Of a stretch of DNA of 64,000 nt, positions 52,870 to 60,584 are shown piece by piece. The position numbers were made by a program, and so were the translations under genes. Below the pieces are notes generated by a model that saw only the letters and a list, made by a program, of their open reading frames with translations, did no database searches and was not told the DNA's origin. The stretch lies in assembly GCF_014699035.1 (NCBI RefSeq), contig NZ_JACXAA010000002.1:868001-932000 (forward strand), written 5' to 3'. The stretch is from Spirosoma validum. Its GTDB lineage: Bacteria; Bacteroidota; Bacteroidia; Cytophagales; Spirosomataceae. How positions within the stretch are numbered: the stretch's first letter is position 1; every line of letters begins with the position of its first letter.

Positions 52870-53085
52870 ATGACAATCATATTTAATTACTTATTTACCC
52901 CGACTAACGAAGGGTTTAAAACCAGGCTTCCGGTCTGTATTCAGAAAGGCCCTTTGCTGCCAAAAGGCTTAGATCTTACGGTAGCGAACCTGAATGGGCT
53001 GGACATTGATCAATGGGTTGGTAAAAATTTAGAGGTCACCATTCAGGAGGGCACGTACATGATTAGTGGACCAGTTGGCCAGTAA
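52870..53085 (+). CDS. Small hypothetical protein of 71 residues
   Basis: From the ATG at 52870: beta-prone sequence (MTIIFNYLFTPTNEGFKTRL, then LEVTIQEGTYMISGPV). The frame extends upstream through a TTG at 52813, but that would overlap the preceding gene by 11 bp and is less likely. No family recognised. No RNA hairpin or repeat nearby. Confidence 0.55.
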   Translation: MTIIFNYLFTPTNEGFKTRLPVCIQKGPLLPKGLDLTVANLNGLDIDQWVGKNLEVTIQEGTYMISGPVGQ

Positions 53086-53145
53086 CGTATCGACATCAAT
53101 TTTCATGACCATTGGTAGTAAAGCAGACTAATTCAATAAAGCAAT

Positions 53146-53277
53146 ATGAATAATTACAATACGCAATTTATGGATATCCTAATTTGGGTGATTCAGATTG
53201 TTAACTGGCATAGTTTACCCGAGCGAATATTTCGTCCGGTCATTATACCTAACACAATTAGGGATGGGTGGGCCTAA
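53146..53277 (+). CDS. Possible very small protein of 43 residues
   Basis: Open frame from ATG 53146 to TAA 53277; contains a hydrophobic stretch (MDILIWVIQIVNW) that could be a short membrane helix, followed by a charged tail. No recognised family. It may be a chance frame; it is listed because the surrounding run is densely coding in the same direction. Confidence 0.3.
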   Translation: MNNYNTQFMDILIWVIQIVNWHSLPERIFRPVIIPNTIRDGWA

Positions 53278-53340
53278 CGGCTTCAATCAGTCTGGGCATA
53301 CATATACATACGTCCCAGGCTTTCACATTAGTAAAATCAC

Positions 53341-53829
53341 ATGAACATGGTAGATAATGCCAACTCCTTACAACGTCAGTTAACCCGGGTACATGTATTG
53401 CTGGATTCACCCGTGTTCAATCGGGATTCGGCAGAAGATGGCCCCTGGAAAGAAACATTCATTGAGTTGATCACGCTCGTGCATGCAATACTACTTCAGG
53501 CACAGCAGGCGGATAAGCGAGTAGAGTTTCTGAAAGATGTTGGCGTAAACGGCAAGATCCAGGATATTACGTCTTTAGTCGAATGGATGTACAACCGTCT
53601 GCCCGGCTTAACGGCCGACAACATTGGTCAGCAGACAGACAATCGATTAAATCGATATTTCGACCAAGGAACGGGTTATTTTGCAAATGGCTCTTTTTTT
53701 ACTGGCGATTTTGACAATGAACTTGCCTTTTTTATTGATGATCAGCGAGTTTATTTGAACCGGCACCTCCGACGGGCAATTGATGAAGTAGAACAGTCTT
53801 TAAATGATGTATCCCGTTCGACTTTGTAA
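53341..53829 (+). CDS. Uncharacterised protein, paralog B of a tandem pair
   Basis: 162 residues. Homologous to the product of 52017-52529: shared block ADKRVEFLKDVGVNGKIQDITSLVEWM and the C-terminal GTGYFANGSFFTGDFDNELAFF ... RHLRRAIDEVE. The N-terminal half is predicted as a long helix pair. Conservation of the aromatic and acidic positions between the two copies suggests a folded domain under selection. Function unknown. Confidence 0.72.
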   Translation: MNMVDNANSLQRQLTRVHVLLDSPVFNRDSAEDGPWKETFIELITLVHAILLQAQQADKRVEFLKDVGVNGKIQDITSLVEWMYNRLPGLTADNIGQQTDNRLNRYFDQGTGYFANGSFFTGDFDNELAFFIDDQRVYLNRHLRRAIDEVEQSLNDVSRSTL

Positions 53830-53859
53830 TTACCTGGGATTAATTACATATTTTTACTT

Positions 53860-54219
53860 ATGACTAAACAAGCGTATATCGAACAAGTAGCTAACTGGGC
53901 TAGAATTCGTGGTTTTAGCGACATTCAGGCTAACGCAGAAGGCTATCAAAAACCAAACGGATATGGTCGCCAGCAGGATGGCCAATCCTTTATTCCAGAT
54001 GTGACCGGAAGACAGTTTGACCACAAGTCCTATTTTGAAGTAATTCTTAAAACCACCGATCCGGACTATCTGGTCTCCAAACTGAAATTACTTTACCAAT
54101 TAGCCTCGCTGAGTGGCGGGCAAGTGTACCTAATGGCGCCAAAAGGGCACTTGCCGTTTGCCCGTTCGATTGCTGCCAACAGCCGAATAACCGCCGAAGT
54201 GATCAATTTAGCCGCGTAA
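53860..54219 (+). CDS. Small protein with possible PD-(D/E)XK nuclease-like core
   Basis: 119 residues. Order of features: helix (YIEQVANWARIRGF), strand with PDVTG around residues 46-50, strand FEVILKT around residues 60-66, helix VSKLKLLYQLASLSGG, strand QVYLMAPKG, helix. The Asp in PDVTG and the E-x-x-x-K in FEVILKT are spaced rather like a PD-(D/E)XK site, although the usual E-x-K spacing is not met exactly. So a nuclease-like fold is a guess. It is the last gene of the accessory run, 30 nt after paralog B. Confidence 0.55.
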   Translation: MTKQAYIEQVANWARIRGFSDIQANAEGYQKPNGYGRQQDGQSFIPDVTGRQFDHKSYFEVILKTTDPDYLVSKLKLLYQLASLSGGQVYLMAPKGHLPFARSIAANSRITAEVINLAA

Positions 54220-54579
54220 TGTAAATACTGCATAAATTATCTCTGAACGCTTCTGCGTCTCATAGGCTCTATAATTCCCTAGTGATATTGGGTTTCTTAA
54301 AAGTCGGTACGTGTGCTTTCAGGACCGCTGACTAGTTACGAAGCCTAATATCACAATACTGTTAGGTACTTCTTTCTCCAGAATCAGGCTTTATCGTACT
54401 GAGCAAAAATTAAATTCCTATTAAACTTTATAGTATTCATAGATACTCTATTATAGGAATTTCAGCTTCGACAGTTGAAATTCTATTTGCATTATTTCAA
54501 TACGATGATAGAATTGAATTAATCTAAGCCTGTATACATCACTAATTTTCCTGGATGCATTTCCCGTATAGCGTTAGCT
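54220..54579. other. Gene-free AT-rich stretch with nested inverted repeats
   Basis: No coding frame accepted. AAATTCCTAT (54412-54421) pairs with ATAGGAATTT (54453-54462); GAATTTCAGC (54457-54466) can pair with GTTGAAATTC (54474-54483) with one G-T. The two stems share bases and so are mutually exclusive, which could be a terminator or switch-like RNA. Whether it is transcribed is unknown. Confidence 0.4.
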
Positions 54580-54602
54580 GTTTAAACGAAATTTGTTTAA
54601 AC
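54580..54602. promoter_or_regulatory. Probable MarR operator, two GTTTAAAC sites
   Basis: GTTTAAAC at 54580-54587 and 54595-54602, separated by GAAATTT, make a 23-nt near-palindrome. It overlaps the -33 box of the marR-tolC-emrAB promoter, a position suited to autorepression. Confidence 0.7.
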
Positions 54603-54622
54603 AAACATTGGTTATACATTTG
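54592..54622 (+). promoter_or_regulatory. Promoter of the marR-tolC-emrA-emrB operon
   Basis: TTTG at 54592-54595, 19-nt spacer, TACATTTG at 54615-54622 match the Bacteroidota consensus. The start point near 54629 leaves a very short leader before the ATG at 54642. Confidence 0.75.
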
Positions 54623-54641
54623 AAGCGCTATTACAAACACA

Positions 54642-55073
54642 ATGGAAAGTCAGTTCCGAAACGAGTACCATCGATTGATCATCAATCTGCACAAAACAGA
54701 TGGATACATTTTCAATCACTTTCAACAGAAGTTGTCTCCCTTTGATTTGTCGGTACAGCAATATAAGGCCCTTCGTCTGCTTGCACAAGCCTTCCCAAAT
54801 AGCCTGTCGGCGGGCGAGTTGAAGGAAAAAATGACCGATATGAACTCCGATATGACCCGGCTAATTGATCGACTGGTGGCGAAGAATCTGGTTGTGCGCG
54901 AAGCCGATCCAACGAACCGACGTCGCGTGAATCTGCGGCTGACGAATGAATCGAATCAGTTTGTCGAAAAGGTAGCCGTCGAATTCAAGGATTTTGAATC
55001 CATCGTCAGTCATCTGACCGATGAGGAAGCCCAAATGATGAATACACTACTGGATAAAATTAGAAATAAGTAA
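54642..55073 (+). CDS. MarR-family regulator of the EmrAB-type operon
   Basis: 143 residues. Winged helix with LSAGELKEKMTDMNSDMTRLIDRLVAKNLV near residues 55-85, then the wing READPTNRRRVNLRLT carrying the conserved D-x-x-x-R-R-x-x-x-L-x-L-T pattern. The dimerisation helices lie at both ends. It is the first gene of a four-gene efflux operon, one base ahead of the tolC-like gene, and a palindromic site covers its promoter. Ligand unknown. Confidence 0.92.
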   Translation: MESQFRNEYHRLIINLHKTDGYIFNHFQQKLSPFDLSVQQYKALRLLAQAFPNSLSAGELKEKMTDMNSDMTRLIDRLVAKNLVVREADPTNRRRVNLRLTNESNQFVEKVAVEFKDFESIVSHLTDEEAQMMNTLLDKIRNK

Positions 55074-55074
55074 T

Positions 55075-56406
55075 ATGAAAAAGTACGTAATGAGTGTCGG
55101 ATTAGTGCTGGCAGGCTTAGGCCTGACGATTGCACAACCGGCACCAATCGTAATGCCCCTGAATAAAGCCGTTCAACAGGCTTTGCAGAACAACAAGGGG
55201 ATTAAATTAGCCGACTCGCGTACGCAGGCTGCTGAAGCCCGGCTACAGGAAACTAAAGATCGTAGCTTACCTACTGCCAACGCGTCTCTGGCCTATTCGC
55301 GCTATAGCCTGACTGGACCATTTTCATTGGGGCAGGGAGATGATGGGAAAGCCTTGTTTGGAATTCCAGCTGGTGCATTTAATGCGACAATGGGGGGTGC
55401 CACGATCAGCAAAGAAATTTTTGGCGGCTTTGCCGAAAAATCAGCTGAGAAGTCGGCAGAATTGTTGGCAAAAGCCAGCCATCTTGATGCCCATCGGAAT
55501 CGTTCGGAGCTGGTTTATACCGTAACGGATGCCTATTATAACATCGTTAAACTAGCTCGGTCAATTGGTGTGATTGAGCAGAATATTAAGCAGTTTGACG
55601 AACGGGAGCGGGAAGCGCAAAACCTGCAAAAAGAGGGCGTTGTAACGGCCAATGAGGTATTGAAAATTCAGTTGCAGAAAAATAATTTGAACCTGAGCCG
55701 CTTACAAGTTGAGAAAGCCCGCCAGACGGCCCTTTATAATTTCAATTTGCTTATCGGACTACCCGATAATCAGACGATTGCAATTGATACGTTGCTGACC
55801 AATCCGACAACCGTTACCGAACCTCTGAATGTATTTTTAGATAGGGCCGTGCAGACTCGTCCGGAAGTAGAAGCGAATGAATTACGGGTACAGTCGGCTC
55901 AGGAAATGTTACGTAATACGAAAAGTGTCATGTATCCGCATCTGGGCGTATCAGCGGGTTACAATTACATTAACCCAACGGCCCGTGTCATTCCGGAAGC
56001 CAATTCCTTTATCAGTGCCTGGAACGTAGGCTTAGGAATCAGTTATAACATCGGTTCGCTGTATAACATAAAGGGCAAACTGCATAGCGCCCAGAATGCA
56101 ATTGATCAGGCAGGTATACAGAGTCAGTTGCAAAATGATCAGATCCGCTCGGAAGTTGTTACGTCGTATAATAATTACCAACTGGCACTGGAGCAGCAAA
56201 ACGTAATCCGCACAGCAGTTGGGCAGGCGCAGGAAAACTACCGCCTGACGGAATCCCGTTTTCGTAACGGACTAGTCGGTTCGACTGATTTACTGGAAGC
56301 CAACAGCTTCTTATTGCAAGCTCAACTGAATGTTATCAACGCAACCGTAGACGCACAACTGGCCTATCAGCGCCTGTTGAAAGCTACGGGTAGTAATCTC
56401 AATTAA
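55075..56406 (+). CDS. TolC-family outer membrane protein
   Basis: 443 residues. Signal peptide MKKYVMSVGLVLAGLGLTIAQP, then the two OEP-type repeats with alpha-helical barrel segments, e.g. YSRYSLTGPFSL near the first strand pair and FRNGLVGSTDLLEANSFLLQAQLNVINATVDAQLAYQRLLKATG at the C-terminus. Outer-membrane exit duct of the EmrAB-like system. Its start lies 1 bp after the marR stop, so translation is probably coupled. Confidence 0.93.
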   Translation: MKKYVMSVGLVLAGLGLTIAQPAPIVMPLNKAVQQALQNNKGIKLADSRTQAAEARLQETKDRSLPTANASLAYSRYSLTGPFSLGQGDDGKALFGIPAGAFNATMGGATISKEIFGGFAEKSAEKSAELLAKASHLDAHRNRSELVYTVTDAYYNIVKLARSIGVIEQNIKQFDEREREAQNLQKEGVVTANEVLKIQLQKNNLNLSRLQVEKARQTALYNFNLLIGLPDNQTIAIDTLLTNPTTVTEPLNVFLDRAVQTRPEVEANELRVQSAQEMLRNTKSVMYPHLGVSAGYNYINPTARVIPEANSFISAWNVGLGISYNIGSLYNIKGKLHSAQNAIDQAGIQSQLQNDQIRSEVVTSYNNYQLALEQQNVIRTAVGQAQENYRLTESRFRNGLVGSTDLLEANSFLLQAQLNVINATVDAQLAYQRLLKATGSNLN

Positions 56407-56427
56407 TTCCTGTTTCGACTTACAATC

Positions 56428-57537
56428 ATGGATAAGAAAACATTATTCCGCGTAGGGGGTGTCATTGTTCTGGCTATTGCCCTCTTTTTTGGGTACAGCG
56501 AATTTCGCTACCTGCAGCGCCACGAAACCACCGATGATGCGCAAATTGACGGGGACGTAAACCCGGTAATCCCGAAAGCCAGCGGGTACGTAAAAGAGAT
56601 TCGGTTCAAAGACAACCAGCACGTTAAAGAAGGAGATACCCTGTTCGTACTGGATGATGCTGACTATCGGCTTCGGGTAGCGCAGGCGCAGGCCGCTCTG
56701 CAAAGTGCCATGGCGGCCGCTGGGGTAAGCCGCTCGCAGGTGAGCGTAGCGTCGGCGACGGTACAAAGTTCGCAGGCAAGTGTGCAAACGGCGCGTAATC
56801 AGGTAGCCACGGCCCAGGCTAACGTAGCGGCTGCCCAGGCACGGGCCCGTAAAGCCGGCCAGGACTTTGATCGGTACAGTCGATTACTGGCCGAAAAAAC
56901 CGTTCCGCAGCAACAATTTGACGTAGTAGAGGCTGAACGCGATGCCGCTCAGGCGCAATTGCAGGCGGCTCAGGCTCAGTTGCAAACGGCTCAATCGCAA
57001 GTGTCGGCAGCGGGTACGCAAACGGGCGTAACCAGCTCACAACGCCGGGCAACGGAAGGTCAGATTACCGTAGCGCAGGCAGCCATCAAACAGCGCCAGG
57101 CTGATCTGGACATTGCTGATCTGCAATTATCTTATACGATCGTCCGGGCACCGGTTTCGGGGGTTGTATCGAAGCGGTCGGTGCAGATTGGCCAGTTGAT
57201 ACAAGCCGGTCAGGCTGTGTGTTCGGTGGTTGGTAATCAAAATCTTTGGGTTACAGCTAACTTTAAGGAAACGCAATTGAAACAAATGCAGCCTGGCCAA
57301 ACGGTTGATATTGACGTCGATGCATTCGGTGGCGAAAAACTAACGGGCCATGTCGGTTCATTTGCAGGAGCAACGGGGGCTAAATTCTCATTACTGCCTC
57401 CTGACAACGCAACGGGTAACTACGTGAAAGTTGTGCAACGGATTCCGGTACGTATCGATATCGATAAAAACAGTCCTATCTACGCTAAAATCCGCCCAGG
57501 TATGAGTGTGAACGTAGCGGTTGATTTGCAGAAGTAA
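56428..57537 (+). CDS. EmrA-like HlyD-family membrane fusion protein
   Basis: 369 residues. Single N-terminal membrane helix (VGGVIVLAIALFFGYSEF), the conserved TTDDAQIDGDVNPVIPKASGYV of the EmrA group, a long Ala/Gln-rich coiled coil hairpin (about residues 85-210) and the second lipoyl half APVSGVVSKRSVQIGQLIQAG, followed by the beta-barrel. It couples the MFS transporter to TolC across the periplasm. The hairpin is longer than that of the RND adaptor at the other end of the window. Confidence 0.94.
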   Translation: MDKKTLFRVGGVIVLAIALFFGYSEFRYLQRHETTDDAQIDGDVNPVIPKASGYVKEIRFKDNQHVKEGDTLFVLDDADYRLRVAQAQAALQSAMAAAGVSRSQVSVASATVQSSQASVQTARNQVATAQANVAAAQARARKAGQDFDRYSRLLAEKTVPQQQFDVVEAERDAAQAQLQAAQAQLQTAQSQVSAAGTQTGVTSSQRRATEGQITVAQAAIKQRQADLDIADLQLSYTIVRAPVSGVVSKRSVQIGQLIQAGQAVCSVVGNQNLWVTANFKETQLKQMQPGQTVDIDVDAFGGEKLTGHVGSFAGATGAKFSLLPPDNATGNYVKVVQRIPVRIDIDKNSPIYAKIRPGMSVNVAVDLQK

Positions 57538-57554
57538 GGTGGTGGGTTAGTGAT

Positions 57555-57632
57555 GTTGGGTTCTCGAACCCGACAAGCTAGCGTCAGCAATTGTGTCGGG
57601 TTCTCAAACGGCTGCGGCCATCCGTCCGACAC
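57555..57632. repeat. GTCGGGTT hairpin repeat between emrA and emrB
   Basis: GTTGGGTT/AACCCGAC (57555-57562, 57567-57574) and GTGTCGG/CCGACAC (57593-57599, 57626-57632) form two hairpins. The same GTCGGGTT...AACCCGAC word is at 8450-8468, so this is probably one dispersed family. Confidence 0.65.
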
Positions 57633-57650
57633 CACTAAATCAAACTATTC

Positions 57651-59207
57651 ATGAAATTAGGTTTTGATAAATGGATCGTCGTCATCACGGTGACGACAGC
57701 CGCCCTGCTGCAAACCATCGACTCGTCCATCGTGAACGTAACGCTCAACCAGATGATGGGTAATTTGGGCGCATCGTTGGGCGATATCAGCTGGGTTGTA
57801 ACGGGTTATGCAGCCGCTAGTGCTGTGATGATTACCATGTCGGGCTGGCTGACGGCTAAGTTAGGTCGCCGAAATTATTTTGCCGCGTCGATTGTCCTGT
57901 TCACGATATCGTCCATCTTCTGCGGTACGTCGACCAACGTTTGGGAGTTGGTTTTCTTCCGGGTTGTGCAGGGAATTGGTGGGGGAGGGTTGCTCACCAC
58001 GGCGCAGTCAATTCTGATTCAAACCTTCCCAAAAGAGCAGCTTGGGATTGCCAACGCTATTTTCGGGATGGGTGTGATCATTGGTCCGTCCATTGGCCCT
58101 ACCCTCGGTGGATACATTACCGACAATCTGTCGTGGAACTGGGTGTTTTATATCAACATTCCGTTCGGTATTGCCGCCACGGTGCTGACTTATATGTTCA
58201 TCAAAGAACCCGCCGAGAAAGTACTGGCCGGTAAGATGGACTGGCTGGCGCTCATACTCCTGACAATGGGAATCGGTGGTTTGCAGATCGTTCTGGAAAA
58301 AGGCCAGGAAGAAGACTGGTTTACCTCGGAGTTCATTGTCATCATGTCGATCGCTGCGGGTATTGGCATCATTGGATTCATCTGGCGCCAACTGATCGTA
58401 AAACTGCCGATTCTGGATCTGAGTCTGTTACGTCAGCGCCGGTTTGCGGTGGGTACATTGTTTAACTTTATTCTCGGCTTTGGTCTGTTTGCGTCGGTAT
58501 TTATTATCCCGGTTTTCTGCCAGACTATCCTGGGATTTACGGCCAGCCAAACGGGGCTGCTGCTGATGCCAGGTTCAATTGTGACTGGCATGATGATGCC
58601 TGTTGTGGGTGGACTACTCAGTAAAAATTACATTTCTCCGGTCTGGTACGCAGCCGCTGGGTTCCTACTGTTCTTTGGCTTCTGCTTTGATCTGTCGGCC
58701 ATTAGTCTCGATGCCGGCCCCGATTATTTTTTCTGGCCGCTTATTGTTCGGGGTATTGGTATGGGAATGATTTTTATTCCTCTGACTACCATTACGCTGG
58801 CTGATCTGAAGAATATTGAGATTCCGCAAGGTTCGGCTTTAACAGGTATGATTCGTCAGTTGGGCGGTACGTTCGGAACGGCCATCATGACGACCTATAT
58901 TTCGACACGTACGGTTCTGCATTCATCCCGCCTTGCTGATAACATCTCAATATACAACCCATTATCTGCCGAACGGATCAGGCAATATACGAACCTGTTC
59001 CTATCGAAGGGAGATGCCTTGGTTACGGCTACGGGTAAAGCCTATGGCGTGATGCAGGGGGCTGTCATTAAGCAGGCACTGGTTATGACCTACGCCGATT
59101 CATTCCTGATCATCGGCGGTTTCTTCCTGATTTGCGTGCCGTTGCTACTGCTGTTTGTTGGGAAGAAAATCGAAGCTCCTGCCCATACCGAAATGGTGAT
59201 GGAGTAA
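57651..59207 (+). CDS. DHA2-family MFS exporter (EmrB-like)
   Basis: 518 residues with 14 predicted helices, the DHA2 hallmark. Helix 1 has the motif D1 pattern LLQTIDSSIVNVTLNQM, loop 2-3 carries GWLTAKLGRRNYF, and helix 5 has GPSIGPTLGGYITDNLSWNWVFYINIPFG (motif C and the following WRW-like region). It works with the HlyD protein encoded just upstream and the TolC-like channel as a tripartite exporter of hydrophobic compounds; the drug range cannot be read. Confidence 0.94.
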   Translation: MKLGFDKWIVVITVTTAALLQTIDSSIVNVTLNQMMGNLGASLGDISWVVTGYAAASAVMITMSGWLTAKLGRRNYFAASIVLFTISSIFCGTSTNVWELVFFRVVQGIGGGGLLTTAQSILIQTFPKEQLGIANAIFGMGVIIGPSIGPTLGGYITDNLSWNWVFYINIPFGIAATVLTYMFIKEPAEKVLAGKMDWLALILLTMGIGGLQIVLEKGQEEDWFTSEFIVIMSIAAGIGIIGFIWRQLIVKLPILDLSLLRQRRFAVGTLFNFILGFGLFASVFIIPVFCQTILGFTASQTGLLLMPGSIVTGMMMPVVGGLLSKNYISPVWYAAAGFLLFFGFCFDLSAISLDAGPDYFFWPLIVRGIGMGMIFIPLTTITLADLKNIEIPQGSALTGMIRQLGGTFGTAIMTTYISTRTVLHSSRLADNISIYNPLSAERIRQYTNLFLSKGDALVTATGKAYGVMQGAVIKQALVMTYADSFLIIGGFFLICVPLLLLFVGKKIEAPAHTEMVME

Positions 59208-59324
59208 GACGTAACGTTTTGTTTTTGAGTGATTTGTTTGTTTGTTGTTTCGCCATCGGATGACCCTTAGGTTGTCCGATGTTTTTTTGTGAATCAACCA
59301 AAGTGAATGGCGATAAGCGCGCTG

Positions 59325-60578
59325 TCAGTACGTAACGAGTCGCATCAGCCAGGCCGTAATGAGCCCGCCATACGTACCCAGTACGTGACTCAGCACCGCC
59401 AGTAATACGCCTACGGGAGCCAGAGCCGGGTGAAAAATAGAAGCTACAGCCGGAGCGGTCGATACGCCCCCAATATTCGCCTGACTACCAACGGCCACGA
59501 AAAAATAAGGCGCTTTAATGATCCGGGCCGTAATCAGCATGACCACTACGTGAATCAGCATCCAGATAACGGCCACCAGAAACAGACCCAGGTTACCTCC
59601 CAAATTAGATAGATTCAGTCGCATACCGATGGTCATGATCAGGAAGTAGACAAACAACGTAGCGAGATCAGTTGTACCGAGTTTTTCGAGTTTGCGGAGT
59701 CGTGTGAAGGACAAGGCGATGCCTAGCGAGGTCGAGAGAATGACCACCCAAAGAAAGTTAGACGTAAAGGGATCAAGACCATATGTAGCTAACGACGCTT
59801 TATAGGGTTGAAGATTCGTCGAGATGATATACGCGAATGCATGTGCCAGCGCCCCGCCACCGAAACCTAACGCCAGAATCGTACTTAAATCCAATAAGTT
59901 AGCGGGACGGTCGGGCTCTTCTTTGTAGGCCAGAATCCGTTGCTTCACTTCGTCAATCGAACGCGTATCGGCCTGGAGCCACGTATCGATTTTGTCGCGG
60001 TACGCAGCCCCGTAAATTAAACAGGCCGTCCAGCTGGTCGACACGACGGCATCGACCACCAGGATAATGGCAAACAATTCCTCGCTGCAGCCATAGATTT
60101 CTTTGAGAGCCAACTGACTGCTGCTGCCACCAATCCAGCTCCCCGAGATCGTGACCAACCCTTTCCAATATTCATTGGCAATCGCCTGTTCGCGAAAACC
60201 GGGTATCAACTGCATCACGAGCCAGAACGCGATTGGCGCGCCAAGAATAATCCCGACTGTACCCGACATAAACGTTACCAGGGCTTTTTGACCCAATCGG
60301 GCAATCGACCGCAGATCGGCGGTAGAAGTCAGTAACACCAAAGCCGCCGGCAGCAGATAATTGGTTGATACTTTGTATAGACTGGACTGTTCGCCCGAAA
60401 TGATGTTCAGGCTATTCATTGCCGCCGGAAAAATGTAGCAGAGCAGGAGCGATGGTACGTAGGTATACGCTCGTTGCCAGAACGGGTGCGCCGATTGGGA
60501 GGTCCTGAAAATAAAGGTCAGCAGCACCAGAAAAATGCCCAGAATAATGGCGTCGTTGGTAATCAGCGGTTCCTGCAT
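59325..60578 (-). CDS. DUF819-family membrane protein
   Basis: 417 residues with about 12 predicted helices (AYTYVPSLLLCYIFPAAMNSL ... GSWIGGSSSQLALKEIYG ... ANIGGVSTAPAVASIFHPALAPVGVLLAVLSHVLGTYGG). The pair of Gly-rich re-entrant-like stretches and even helix layout match DUF819 (YjcL-like), thought to be a transporter of the CPA/AT group; the substrate is not established. It is downstream of the gamma-glutamyltransferase gene with only 6 bp between, so they are one operon. Confidence 0.9.
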   Translation of the reverse strand: MQEPLITNDAIILGIFLVLLTFIFRTSQSAHPFWQRAYTYVPSLLLCYIFPAAMNSLNIISGEQSSLYKVSTNYLLPAALVLLTSTADLRSIARLGQKALVTFMSGTVGIILGAPIAFWLVMQLIPGFREQAIANEYWKGLVTISGSWIGGSSSQLALKEIYGCSEELFAIILVVDAVVSTSWTACLIYGAAYRDKIDTWLQADTRSIDEVKQRILAYKEEPDRPANLLDLSTILALGFGGGALAHAFAYIISTNLQPYKASLATYGLDPFTSNFLWVVILSTSLGIALSFTRLRKLEKLGTTDLATLFVYFLIMTIGMRLNLSNLGGNLGLFLVAVIWMLIHVVVMLITARIIKAPYFFVAVGSQANIGGVSTAPAVASIFHPALAPVGVLLAVLSHVLGTYGGLITAWLMRLVTY

Positions 60579-60584
60579 GTTCAG

